Shown piece after piece: positions 1 through 9,662 of a DNA stretch of 64,000 nucleotides (position 1 is its first letter; each line of letters begins with the position of its first letter). This DNA is from an uncultured Agathobacter sp. GTDB lineage: Bacteria > Bacillota > Clostridia > Lachnospirales > Lachnospiraceae. The translations under genes and the position numbers were made by a program. The notes under the pieces are model-generated. The model did not search any database, was not told where the DNA came from, and saw only the letters and a list, made by a program, of their open reading frames with translations. The DNA is taken from NCBI GenBank assembly GCA_934316545.1, contig CAKRDT010000005.1, positions 15,877 through 79,876 on the forward strand, in the 5' to 3' direction.

Positions 1-159
1 TTTCAGGCATCCATTATGGCAACCGTAATTATCCCTGTGTTGCTCTGGGCATACTCATTTATCTACAAGCTCATCAAGAAAAATGCCAAAGACCAGACGG
101 ATGAAATGACGAACAACGCTTCTTTAAAAGATAAAGCGGATCTGTCCAAAAAAGAATAG
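1..159 (+). CDS. C-terminal end of a membrane protein (5' truncated by window edge)
   Basis: An open frame runs from base 1 to a TAG at 157-159 and gives 52 residues. It has a hydrophobic stretch (about residues 5-24, with motif TVIIPVLLWAYSF) followed by a Lys/Asp-rich cytoplasmic-type tail ending KKE. This looks like the last transmembrane helix and tail of a transporter or other polytopic protein. The family cannot be named from this fragment. It converges on the ABC operon at 762-4485, with a repeat array between the two. Confidence 0.6.
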   Translation, partial: FQASIMATVIIPVLLWAYSFIYKLIKKNAKDQTDEMTNNASLKDKADLSKKE

Positions 160-188
160 TGCTATCTGAATTTTCAATTTTCTTCTGC

Positions 189-560
189 AGGTCATGCGGT
201 TTCAGCCGTTTGTTTGACCTAAATCCTATTTTTTATCTCAGGGTCATGCAGTTCAAGCCTTTTTCTTGACCTGATTCTAGATTTTGTCATTTAGGTCAAG
301 CAATGACTTCTTTTTCCTTGACCTGATTCTAGATTTTGCCATTTAGGTCAAGGGACGACCTCTTTTTCCTTGACCTGATTCTAGATTTTGTCATTTAGGT
401 CAAGCAATGACCTCTTTTCCCTTGACCTGATTCTAGATTTTGCCATTTAGGTCAAGGGACGACCTCTTTTCCCTTGACCTAATTCTAGATTTTGCCATTT
501 AGGTCAAGCAATGACCTCTTTTCCCTTGACCTGATTCTAAAATTTACGTTCAGGGTCATG
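189..560. repeat. 52-bp-period tandem dyad array, locus 1 (AGGTCA/TGACCT)
   Basis: AGGTCA or AGGGTCA arms recur at about 189, 240, 293, 345, 397, 449, 501 and 552, that is, every 52 bases for eight steps. Each unit also has an inverted arm (CTTGACCT, for example at 317-324), so each 52-mer can form a hairpin of about 8 bp. The spacer GATTCTAGATTTTG is nearly identical in the inner units. The loop alternates between CAATGA and GGACGA types, which suggests a 104-bp higher-order duplication. No coding potential was recognised. It fills the gap between convergent genes. Confidence 0.9.
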
Positions 561-563
561 CAC

Positions 564-680
564 GCATGCCGGGGCACCCCAATCCTGATTTCGCTTATTG
601 CTAACCCTCTAGATAAAACAAATCACGCGCGGTGATAGCTTACATTTATTTGTAAAATAACACCGCGCGTCAATTATTTT
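564..680. repeat. Conserved module with CGCG hairpin, copy 1 (possible bidirectional terminator)
   Basis: After the array come GCATGCC at 564 and then a perfect 10-bp hairpin, ACGCGCGGTG (625-634) with CACCGCGCGT (661-670). The 26-base interior contains the small dyad TTACA..TGTAA. The outer sequence is T-rich on both strands, so it could stop transcripts from both the plus-strand gene and the minus-strand ABC operon ending at 762. The same module recurs at 37902-38015 with its interior conserved, so it is a dispersed element rather than a one-off terminator. Confidence 0.75.
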
Positions 681-761
681 TCTTATTAAATTAATTGCTT
701 TCATCGGTTCGTTCCTCATAATACTATGAGGCAAAGTTTTGCCAACGAAGTGGTTTTGCCA

Positions 762-1337
762 TCATTCCGTTGCATCAACCGATTCCGTCTCCGTACTCTC
801 CTCCTGCACCATCGTATCCGGTGTCTTCGAGAACGCGTCCTTAAGTGTGGAATCCACAAGATAAATCTTGTCATCACCGCTCACCTTCAGATAATACTCG
901 CTGAGCATCTCGTTGTAATCACCGATATCGATTGTGGTTGTCTCATCGCCGCAGATCAAAGTGATCGTATTCTGCGGCTGATCGAGTCCGTAATCCGAAA
1001 TGGAATCATAATCCGTGATAGCCTCTGCAGCTGTAACCTTCTTTAAATGCTCAAGAAGCGTTGCGATACTGTCCGCATCCATCTTAAGGGAAGTATCATT
1101 CTCACAAATCCATGCATCCCCATCTTTCGTGTAAGAATACGTCGTACCGTCCGCGATATAAGAAAAGGCATCCACCGCGTCCGGATCAATCACGGTCAGG
1201 CTTACCTGCCCCTGTGTCTCGCTGTCCTTGTCACGCTGTTCCTGCTTTTTCGCATACTGCGTCGCAACGAAATACGCTGCAACGCAGAGAAGAAGGATCA
1301 CAACAATGACAAGCATTTGAATTTTCTGCTTTTTCAT
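762..1337 (-). CDS. DUF4340-type membrane-anchored protein of a Gld-like ABC system
   Basis: This protein of 191 residues has an N-terminal transmembrane anchor (about residues 8-25, LVIVVILLLCVAAYFVAT) and an acidic exported domain. It resembles the DUF4340 proteins that accompany GldA/GldF/GldG-like ABC transporters; this rests on family resemblance and context. The ATG at 1337 is chosen because it overlaps the upstream stop as TAATG and follows GGAGAAAG. A longer frame starting at 1376 would run into the preceding gene. The overlap indicates translational coupling with the fused permease. Its substrate and role are unknown. Confidence 0.75.
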   Translation of the reverse strand: MKKQKIQMLVIVVILLLCVAAYFVATQYAKKQEQRDKDSETQGQVSLTVIDPDAVDAFSYIADGTTYSYTKDGDAWICENDTSLKMDADSIATLLEHLKKVTAAEAITDYDSISDYGLDQPQNTITLICGDETTTIDIGDYNEMLSEYYLKVSGDDKIYLVDSTLKDAFSKTPDTMVQEESTETESVDATE

Positions 1338-3550
1338 TATTTCTTTCTCCTTACCACAAAAATCACAATGCCACATACAATCAGAACGATCGGGATGATG
1401 ATGGTAAGCAAAAGTCCAAGCAGGATCGTATAGACTGCGGATACGGTCAGATTTCCGAGCGTATATTCCTTCTCCGGGATCACGCTTGCCGCAAGCTTAG
1501 TCTCACCGACCAATTTTGTTGTCACATCATCAAAAAGCGTTGTATTGTTCGATGTCAGCTGGCTTGCATCATCGCTGAAAATATACGAGCTTCCGAATAC
1601 AACCAGCTGGGTTGTATGATCATCGTCAACCATCTGTTCTACCGCCAGACCGATCGAGAACGGGCCCTGGTCATCGCCATCTTCCAATCCGTAATCGCTC
1701 ATATCATTCGGATTGTTTTTAGAAACCGACTGCTCCGTCGTATCAATCAGGGAAGTATAGGTCACCTTATGATCTTCACTGCTGCCATCCGATGCCTCTG
1801 CATTGCTGTCCTCAGCTTCTTCCTCGCTGCCATCATCCGCGTCTTCCGTACTGCTGTCCGGATAAGTAATGCCGAGTGTTGCCGGAACATAGACATAATT
1901 TCCACCGATATTTGAGGTGTAATCACTGCTGTTTACATCCGGAAGAAGGTAGAATGGTCCACCCATCTTATAATAATGCTGCGCATCATTTTCAGAAATC
2001 ACGCCCTTGGTAAACTCTACATTGTAAGCTTCAAGGATGGAATCAAAATTCGGCATATCGGTGTCCGTATAAGAACCAATGATAATTGCCTTACCTCCTG
2101 CTTTCAGATAATCAATGACTTTCTCGGCATCCGCCTCATTGAAATCCTTCTGCGGGGCATTAATGATAATTGCCGAAGCATCCTCCGGGATACTCTCCTC
2201 ATTGAGAAGTTCCATGCTGGACAACGACATATTTGCCTTTTCTACTGCCGACTGGAATTCGCTTCCGAGTGTACCCTCATCATGTCCCGTAATCTGATAG
2301 ATTACCGGCAGATCATCCGATTCCATCGTCACATATTCGATCGCTGAAGTAAGCTGTCCCTCTGCATCAAAGCCAACCAGATCATTTGTATAAGAATAGC
2401 TTGAGTAATCCATATTGGACTCATAATGATAGATGTCATAATAATCGATGACCTTGGAACGTTTACCGCTCACTACAATCAAACTGTTCTGTGCCGGTGC
2501 CGTATCGGTATAATCCTGATAAAAATACGGCTTTGTCGACGGATTGACATATTCCACCCGGATGTGCTTGGACAGATCCTCATAACGTTTGAGCACCTGA
2601 TCGATCTGTGCATCCTTCTTCGCATCGGATACCAAAGCATAGATTGTGACATCATCCGAAAGCTTCTTCATCGCCTTCTTGGTATCGCTCGTAATGGAAT
2701 ACAGCTTCGAGTAAGAACAATCAATGGAGGTAACCTTTGTCGGCAATGCACCGACCACAAGATTGACAACCACGGTCAAAGCCATCGCTACCGCGATAAA
2801 CGATACGGAAAAGACACCGGTCGAAAACGTCTTCTTACTGATGCTCCAGCGGCGCTTCTGGATCGACTGCACCGTCAGGAAATTTAAGATGGCGATCACC
2901 GACACATAATAAACGATCGCCGTAATATCCAGCGTTCCGCCCGAAAACTTCTCAAACGGTGCATACAGATCAAATACATTCAATATCTTGGTCAGCACAT
3001 TTCCGCTCGATGAAATCAGATTCGTGATACCATTCATCATATAGCTGACAAAAAGCACCGCAAACGAAAGAACCGCTGCGATCACCTGGCTCTCGGTCAA
3101 TGCGGAAATAAACATACCGACCGCAATACACGCGCAGCCATACAGCCAGAATGCAAGAAGCGAAAGATAACTCTCCCCCATCGGCACGGTTCCGAATGCG
3201 CGAAGGATCAGCGGAGTTACTGCAAATACGGCTATATCAATTGTAAATACGGCTACCATCGCAAGATATTTGCCAAGTACCACTTTACCGATGGACACCG
3301 GCGCAGTCAGCGTCAGCTGATCCGTCTTGTTCTTGCGGTCCTCCGCGAAGCTTCGCATCGTAAGGATTGGTACTGCGATCAGCAGAATAAATGTGATCGC
3401 ACTCAGGCTATAATCGATATACGGGTATCCCTGCATCAGATTATACACATAAAAATATAATCCATAGATTGCCAAAAGCGCCGCAACAAAAAGCCATCCG
3501 ATCACGCTCTGGAAGTAAGCCTTAAACTCTCTTTTAAATATTGCAAACAT
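1337..3550 (-). CDS. Fused ABC-2 permease and GldG-like extracytoplasmic protein
   Basis: This 737-residue protein joins two modules. Residues 1-240 form an ABC-2 type permease with about six transmembrane helices (motifs FKREFKAYFQS and TMRSFAEDRKNKT). From about residue 250 a second anchor leads into a large exported GldG-type (ABC_transp_aux) domain with motifs YSITSDTKKAMKKL and QITGHDEG, closed by a C-terminal helix and an RRKK tail. An acidic Glu/Asp/Ser-rich insertion lies near residues 565-595. It starts with a TAATG overlap on the ATPase gene, so the three genes form one operon. In Bacteroidetes, related proteins take part in gliding; in Clostridia the substrate is not known. Confidence 0.85.
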   Translation of the reverse strand: MFAIFKREFKAYFQSVIGWLFVAALLAIYGLYFYVYNLMQGYPYIDYSLSAITFILLIAVPILTMRSFAEDRKNKTDQLTLTAPVSIGKVVLGKYLAMVAVFTIDIAVFAVTPLILRAFGTVPMGESYLSLLAFWLYGCACIAVGMFISALTESQVIAAVLSFAVLFVSYMMNGITNLISSSGNVLTKILNVFDLYAPFEKFSGGTLDITAIVYYVSVIAILNFLTVQSIQKRRWSISKKTFSTGVFSVSFIAVAMALTVVVNLVVGALPTKVTSIDCSYSKLYSITSDTKKAMKKLSDDVTIYALVSDAKKDAQIDQVLKRYEDLSKHIRVEYVNPSTKPYFYQDYTDTAPAQNSLIVVSGKRSKVIDYYDIYHYESNMDYSSYSYTNDLVGFDAEGQLTSAIEYVTMESDDLPVIYQITGHDEGTLGSEFQSAVEKANMSLSSMELLNEESIPEDASAIIINAPQKDFNEADAEKVIDYLKAGGKAIIIGSYTDTDMPNFDSILEAYNVEFTKGVISENDAQHYYKMGGPFYLLPDVNSSDYTSNIGGNYVYVPATLGITYPDSSTEDADDGSEEEAEDSNAEASDGSSEDHKVTYTSLIDTTEQSVSKNNPNDMSDYGLEDGDDQGPFSIGLAVEQMVDDDHTTQLVVFGSSYIFSDDASQLTSNNTTLFDDVTTKLVGETKLAASVIPEKEYTLGNLTVSAVYTILLGLLLTIIIPIVLIVCGIVIFVVRRKK

Positions 3551-4485
3551 TACTGATTGTCTCCTTCCTGCGTAATCTGAAGGAATACATCCTCCAGTGA
3601 TCTGGTCACGGTATGCATCTCAAGTACCGGAATGTGATTCTCTGCCATCTGGCGGAACACATCTTCTCTTGCATCCACACCGGTTTTCGCACGGACAAGG
3701 ATTCTGCCCTCCTGCGCATCCTGAATCTGTGCATGTTCCACATACTCCATCTCATCCAAAAGCGATTGGGCCTGATCCGCCCCGCTTTTTACAATCAGTT
3801 CGATCTCCTGTGCTCCCGACATCTGATCCAGCAGATTCTCCGTAGAATCACTTGCAACCAGCTTGCCTTTGGAAATGATAAAAACATGATCACAGACCGC
3901 ACTGATCTCCGTCAGGATGTGCGAACTTAAAATCACCGTATGCTTTTCGCCCAGTTTTTTGATCAGATCACGAATCTCAATGATCTGCTTCGGATCAAGT
4001 CCGACCGTCGGCTCATCGAGGATAATGATCTCCGGATAACCGAGGATCGCCTGTGCAAAGCCGACTCTCTGACGATAACCTTTCGACAGGTTGCGGATCA
4101 TACGATTTTTGACATCGAGAATTCCGGTCGTCTCCATTGCCTCTTCCACATAACGCTTACGCAGACTCTTTTGCAGCTTCTTTAACTCTGCGACGAAATT
4201 CAGATACTCCAGTACCGTCATATCCGTGTACAAAGGCGGAATCTCCGGAAGATAGCCGACACACTTCTTTGCCTCTTCCGGCTCCTTAAAAATGTCGTGT
4301 CCGTTGATCGTCACCGTTCCGCTCGTTGCCCCGAGATATCCGGTAATCATATTCATTGTTGTAGATTTTCCGGCACCATTCGGTCCGAGGAATCCGTAAA
4401 TCCTGCCCGGTTCCACCGTAAGTGACAAATGATCTACCGCTACGTGCTCACCGTATTTCTTCACAAGGTTGTCAATCTCAATCAA
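3550..4485 (-). CDS. ABC transporter ATP-binding protein (GldA-like)
   Basis: This 311-residue ABC-2 family ATPase energises the permease encoded directly downstream. Visible motifs are Walker A GPNGAGKST (34-42), signature LSKGYRQR (133-140), Walker B IIILDEPT (153-160) and the switch His in SSHIL. The tail of about 80 residues after the ATPase core is typical of the drug/Gld-type exporter subclass. It is the first gene of the operon, preceded by AAAGGAGG and a promoter at 4601-4630. The ATG at 4485 fits the ribosome binding site. Confidence 0.9.
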   Translation of the reverse strand: MIEIDNLVKKYGEHVAVDHLSLTVEPGRIYGFLGPNGAGKSTTMNMITGYLGATSGTVTINGHDIFKEPEEAKKCVGYLPEIPPLYTDMTVLEYLNFVAELKKLQKSLRKRYVEEAMETTGILDVKNRMIRNLSKGYRQRVGFAQAILGYPEIIILDEPTVGLDPKQIIEIRDLIKKLGEKHTVILSSHILTEISAVCDHVFIISKGKLVASDSTENLLDQMSGAQEIELIVKSGADQAQSLLDEMEYVEHAQIQDAQEGRILVRAKTGVDAREDVFRQMAENHIPVLEMHTVTRSLEDVFLQITQEGDNQ

Positions 4486-4600
4486 TGTGAAAACCTCCTT
4501 TTTTTATTCGTATTACTAAGCGTTTCCAAACTCCTGCGGCGGCTCTGTCGGCTCCGCAGTCAGAGTTTTACAATCGCCTAATTCGTGTTACACTCCATAC

Positions 4601-4630
4601 GTTATAGTCTATGCATATCTCATGTGTAAA
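4601..4630 (-). promoter_or_regulatory. Promoter of the ABC operon
   Basis: On the minus strand TTTACA (4625-4630) and TATAAC (4601-4606) are 18 bases apart, about 115 bases before the ABC ATPase start. The leader contains a dyad, AAACTC..TGCGG with CCGCA..GAGTTT (about 4528-4570). Confidence 0.6.
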
Positions 4631-4666
4631 TTATGGTGAAAATGTGTTAATTTTGTGAACATTGTC

Positions 4667-4896
4667 ATGAGGAGGGGCCCACCGCAGGTGGGAGGAGTCC
4701 TGATGACCACCCATGAGGAGGGGCCCACCGCAGGTGGGAGGAGTCCTGATGACCACCCATGAGGAGGGGCCCACCGCAGGTGGGAGGAGTCCTGATGACC
4801 ACCCATGAGGAGGGGCTCACCGCAGGTGGGAGGAGTCCTGATGACCACCCATGAGGAGGGGCTCACCGCAGGTGGGAGGAGTCCTGATGACCACCC
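4667..4896. repeat. 46-bp tandem repeat, five units
   Basis: ATGAGGAGGGG recurs at 4667, 4713, 4759, 4805 and 4851, so the unit is exactly 46 bases, with only one base varying (GGGCCC against GGGCTC). Each unit holds the small palindrome CCCACCGCAGGTGGG. The unit length is not a multiple of three, so the open frame of 105 codons across it is a by-product, not a gene. It lies between the ABC operon promoter and the purA terminator. Confidence 0.95.
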
Positions 4897-4920
4897 ATAG
4901 GAAGGAATTTCCTTCCTATG
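4896..4920. other. Perfect 25-base palindrome, copy 1
   Basis: Arms CATAGGAAGGAA and TTCCTTCCTATG flank a central T. A close relative sits at 27633-27657, also directly downstream of a gene's 3' end. On neither strand does a T-run follow as in a standard terminator. Confidence 0.8.
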
Positions 4921-4923
4921 AAT

Positions 4924-4960
4924 CAAAAAACTCCCTCACTGCATTCGCAGTGAAGGAGTC
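4924..4960 (-). terminator. Rho-independent terminator of purA
   Basis: On the minus strand ACTCCTTCACTGC pairs with GCAGTGAGGGAGT (4930-4959, one mismatch), followed by TTTTTTG. It starts 12 bases after the purA stop. Confidence 0.9.
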
Positions 4961-4971
4961 CTTCAGTCACT

Positions 4972-6264
4972 TTATTTGGATAATGGAGACTCACGATAGA
5001 TGATATCATCTCGTCCCGGTCCGTTGGATACCATGGTGATCGGATATCCAATCTCATTCTCGATAAATTCAACATACTTGCGGCAGTTCTCCGGAAGATC
5101 CTCGTACTTCTTGATTCCGCGGATATCACATTTCCAGCCCGGTAATGTCTTAAGTACCGGCTTTGCCTTCTCTAACTGGCAGGTAACAGGGAAGTCGGTT
5201 GTAACCTCTCCGTCGATATCATAACCAACACATACCGGAATCTCATCGAGATAGCCAAGTACATCAAGAACCGTGAATGCCACATCTGTTGTACCCTGCA
5301 TACGGCATCCGTACTTGCTGGCAACACAGTCGAACCATCCCATTCTTCTCGGACGTCCTGTTGTTGCGCCGAACTCTCCACCGTCTCCACCGCGGCGGCG
5401 AAGCTCATCTGCCTCATCTCCGAAGATCTCGCTGACGAATGCGCCGGCACCTACTGCAGAAGAATATGCCTTACATACGGTAACGATCTGCTTGATCTCA
5501 TATGGTGGAAGTCCTGCTCCGATTGCACCGTAAGCGGCCAATGTGGATGAGGATGTAACCATAGGATAGATTCCGTGATCCGGATCCTTTAATGTTCCAA
5601 GCTGTCCCTCAAGAAGGATTGTCTTGCCTTCCTTAAGTGCCTTATCAAGATATAAAGATACATCGCATACGTATGGCGCGATCATATCGCGGTACTCATG
5701 TAATGTATTTAATAACTCGTCTGTGTCGATGAGCGGCTTGTGATACAGGTGCTCAAGAATTACATTCTTCTGCTCAGCCACACGGACAACCTTCTCTTTT
5801 AACAGATCCTCGTCGAACAACTCACTGACCTGAAAACCAATCTTTGCATATTTATCGGAATAAAAAGGAGCAATACCAGACTTTGTGGAACCGAATGACT
5901 TGCCGCCAAGACGTTCCTCCTCGTACTGGTCAAACAAAATATGATAAGGCATTACAATCTGTGCACGATTCGATACAAGAATCTTTGGCATTGGCACATC
6001 TCTGTCGGTGATCGACTTAATCTCATTGAACAATACCGGAATATTTAAAGCCACACCGTTACCGATAATGCTGGTTGTGTGATTGTAAAATACTCCTGAC
6101 GGAAGGGTATGTAATGCAAATTTACCATAATCGTTTACGATCGTGTGTCCGGCATTTGCACCTCCCTGAAAACGTACAATGATGTCGGCCTGCTTTGCCA
6201 GCATGTCTGTAATCTTGCCTTTACCTTCGTCGCCCCAGTTAGCGCCAACAACTGCTTTAACCAT
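4972..6264 (-). CDS. purA: Adenylosuccinate synthetase
   Basis: Of 430 residues, this cytoplasmic enzyme joins IMP and aspartate using GTP, the first step from IMP to AMP. The N-terminal GDEGKGK loop (11-17) carries the catalytic Asp12, and QGGANAGHT carries the catalytic His40. Further family blocks are GVALNIP, STKSGIAP, EGQLGTLKD, TTGRPRRMGW and NGPGRDD near the C terminus. Length matches the family. GGAGGAATTGAGAAG precedes the ATG at 6264. The gene is monocistronic, with its own promoter, a structured leader and a terminator. Confidence 0.98.
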   Translation of the reverse strand: MVKAVVGANWGDEGKGKITDMLAKQADIIVRFQGGANAGHTIVNDYGKFALHTLPSGVFYNHTTSIIGNGVALNIPVLFNEIKSITDRDVPMPKILVSNRAQIVMPYHILFDQYEEERLGGKSFGSTKSGIAPFYSDKYAKIGFQVSELFDEDLLKEKVVRVAEQKNVILEHLYHKPLIDTDELLNTLHEYRDMIAPYVCDVSLYLDKALKEGKTILLEGQLGTLKDPDHGIYPMVTSSSTLAAYGAIGAGLPPYEIKQIVTVCKAYSSAVGAGAFVSEIFGDEADELRRRGGDGGEFGATTGRPRRMGWFDCVASKYGCRMQGTTDVAFTVLDVLGYLDEIPVCVGYDIDGEVTTDFPVTCQLEKAKPVLKTLPGWKCDIRGIKKYEDLPENCRKYVEFIENEIGYPITMVSNGPGRDDIIYRESPLSK

Positions 6265-6316
6265 CTTCTCAATTCCTCCTGTTTATGTCTGCTGATATCC
6301 TGCGTGATTACGCAAC

Positions 6317-6349
6317 AAAACGGACGGGCCGTAAAAACCCATCCGTTTT
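6317..6349 (-). promoter_or_regulatory. 5'-terminal leader hairpin of purA
   Basis: AAAACGGATGGG pairs with CCCGTCCGTTTT (one G-U pair). It begins within a few bases of the expected transcription start from the promoter at 6359-6387. It may protect the mRNA 5' end or take part in attenuation. No known purine riboswitch core was recognised. Confidence 0.5.
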
Positions 6350-6358
6350 TACTTTCTG

Positions 6359-6387
6359 ATTATAATGGATTCTTCCTAAGATGTAAA
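6359..6387 (-). promoter_or_regulatory. purA promoter
   Basis: TTTACA (6382-6387), a 17-base spacer and a consensus TATAAT (6359-6364) on the minus strand predict a start near 6351 and a leader of about 87 bases. Confidence 0.8.
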
Positions 6388-6438
6388 CTCATTATTAAAA
6401 ATATCTATCATTATTATCACAGTTATAAGTAAAAATCC

Positions 6439-7302
6439 CTACTCAATCGCTTTCGAGCATGCAATCGCAAGTGCTCCCGGTCCAATATGACAGGACACGG
6501 AAAGTGAAAGCGGATTGAGTACTATTTCATTGTTCGGGAATGCTTCCTGCACTTCCTTCTTGAATGCTTCCGCAGCTTCAAGATCATAAGTATATGCCAT
6601 CTCCAGATGCATCTTTTTGCCTTCCGGATCATGGAAACGCTTCTCAAAATCGTTCTTCATCGACTCGATCATAATAGACTTTGCCTGCTTTAAGGTACGC
6701 GCCTTGGCAAAAGCGTCCAGCTTCTCTCCCTGGATCTGAAGCACCGGCTTTAATTTGAGCAACGTTCCAAGTGCTGCTGCCGCCGGAGTGATGCGACCAC
6801 CTTTTTTCAAATACTCTAATGTATCAACCATGATATAGATCGAAGATTCGAACTTCACTCTCTCTAAGATTTCTTTGATCTCGGCTGCACTTTTCCCCTG
6901 ATCCGCAAGCATCTTCGCATCGAGCACCGACTGGCGCATCGTAACGGAAATTCTCTGGTTATTGACAACCTGAACCTTGCCGTCATAATCCTGGGAAAGC
7001 ATGATGGCTGTCTCGCAGGAACTGCTCAGCCCGGACGACATCGGAATATAAACGATTTCATCATAGTTCTGTAACAATTGATCCCATTTGTCCGTGACAT
7101 CACCGACAAGCGGCATCGATGTCTTGATTTCTCCACCCTCTGTCAGTTTCTGATAAAACTGCTCCTGCGTCAGATCAATTTCTTCGTATAACATCTCTCC
7201 GTTAATATAAAAAGGCATCGGAAGTACAACAACGCCGTATGTGGCAGCCTGCGCCTGCGTAATTCCGCTGTTGCTGTCTGTCATAATCACTACTTTGCTC
7301 AT
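6439..7302 (-). CDS. DegV family fatty-acid-binding protein
   Basis: This protein of 287 residues belongs to the DegV (EDD) fold, which binds a fatty acid and in Firmicutes often serves as FakB for the kinase FakA. Seen here are MTDSNSGI at the N terminus, KTSMPLVGDV, IPMSSGLSSSCETA, EYLKKGGRITPAAAALGTLLKLKPVLQ and the C-terminal GPGALAIAC. The ATG at 7302 is preferred because GTGAGGGA precedes it. The frame extends upstream to 7410, but that extension runs into the groEL terminator. No fakA lies in the window, so a role in phospholipid synthesis is inference. Confidence 0.9.
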   Translation of the reverse strand: MSKVVIMTDSNSGITQAQAATYGVVVLPMPFYINGEMLYEEIDLTQEQFYQKLTEGGEIKTSMPLVGDVTDKWDQLLQNYDEIVYIPMSSGLSSSCETAIMLSQDYDGKVQVVNNQRISVTMRQSVLDAKMLADQGKSAAEIKEILERVKFESSIYIMVDTLEYLKKGGRITPAAAALGTLLKLKPVLQIQGEKLDAFAKARTLKQAKSIMIESMKNDFEKRFHDPEGKKMHLEMAYTYDLEAAEAFKKEVQEAFPNNEIVLNPLSLSVSCHIGPGALAIACSKAIE

Positions 7303-7379
7303 TTTATCCCTCACTTTTGTTATGTTATTCCATCTTAGAACCGCACCGAAAAGTACGGCACATGGCATAGTATAACATA

Positions 7380-7417
7380 GGTAAAAACAAAAGAAAAGCC
7401 TTGAAATCAAGGCTTTT
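7380..7417 (-). terminator. Terminator of the groES-groEL operon
   Basis: AAAAGCCTTG (394-403) and CAAGGCTTTT (408-417) form a perfect 10-bp stem, followed on the minus strand by CTTTTGTTTTTACC. It lies about 200 bases after the groEL stop, beyond the structured region at 7451-7615. Confidence 0.85.
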
Positions 7418-7450
7418 CATGTCTATTTGACGTAGTTTTAAATACTATAT

Positions 7451-7615
7451 AACAGTTTGGCCGCACATATTATTCGCAAAACGCATCTTCGATGCTTTTC
7501 CGTTGCTTCGCAACTATTTTTGCTCATAATTGTGCGTCCACCTCATGAATATTCACTCACTCAAAAATATGCAAGCATATTTTGTGTGTTCATGAATATT
7601 CATGGCTAAACTGTT
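7451..7615. other. Nested inverted-repeat element in the groEL 3' region
   Basis: Outer arms AACAGTTTGGCC (7451-7462) and GGCTAAACTGTT (7604-7615) match at 11 of 12 positions and enclose two sub-domains. One is closed by CGCACA..TGTGCG (about 7462-7545) and holds the hairpins GCATCTTCGATGC and GTTGCTTCGCAAC. The other pairs ATGAATATTCA with its complement and ends in the hairpin AAAATATGCAAGCATATTTT. The layout is a branched multi-stem RNA or a palindromic mobile element. It lies between groEL and its terminator and has no convincing reading frame. Confidence 0.6.
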
Positions 7616-7618
7616 GGT

Positions 7619-9262
<1,644 letters not shown>

Positions 9263-9352
9263 CTATATTTTTCTAAATGATGCTTTCATCATTCACCTAT
9301 CCGACTTCTATTGTGCGGACACATCTCAATTTTTCCGCACACCGATCCTATG

Positions 9353-9637
9353 TTACTCTACGACTGCAAGAATATCGTTCTGTCTTACGATAATGTACTC
9401 TTCGCCTTCAAGCTTTACTTCTGTTCCTGCATATTTGGAGTAGATCACCTTCTGTCCTTCTTTTACCTGCATAACCACTTCTTTACCGTCAACCATTCCG
9501 CCAGGTCCTACTGCGATAACCTCAGCTTCCTGTGGCTTCTCCTGTGCCGTGCCGGTAAGAATGATTCCGGACTTGGTAGTCTCTTCTGCTTCTAACTGTT
9601 TTAATACAACTCTGTCTGTTAATGGCATTAATTTCAT
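9353..9637 (-). CDS. groES: Co-chaperonin GroES (Hsp10)
   Basis: At 94 residues (MKLMPLTDRVVLKQ...), this is the heptameric lid of GroEL. Conserved blocks include TKSGIILTGTAQEKPQEAEV (mobile loop region), GPGGMVDGK, GQKVIYSKYAGTEV and the C-terminal EEYIIVRQNDILAVVE. The ATG at 9637 is preceded by AAGGAGGC at good spacing. A longer frame to 9673 would reach back into the CIRCE region and is rejected. Confidence 0.98.
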   Translation of the reverse strand: MKLMPLTDRVVLKQLEAEETTKSGIILTGTAQEKPQEAEVIAVGPGGMVDGKEVVMQVKEGQKVIYSKYAGTEVKLEGEEYIIVRQNDILAVVE

Positions 9638-9662
9638 TGTTAAATAGCCTCCTTCTGCTTTA

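Noticed and set aside
189..560. CRISPR array
   Set aside because: The spacers are themselves repeated, arms are only 6-8 bases, and no cas genes are near. The third array lacks unique spacers too.
1337..1376. Longer start of the DUF4340-type protein
   Set aside because: It would overlap the permease gene by 40 bases, whereas the TAATG junction and ribosome site fit the shorter form.
4667..4896. Hammerhead ribozyme array, because each unit contains CTGATGA
   Set aside because: The required GAAA core and cleavage triplet in a three-stem context are missing.
4609..4926. A 105-codon open frame across the 46-bp repeat as a gene
   Set aside because: The repeat shifts frame each unit, composition is that of the repeat only, and it contains the ABC promoter.
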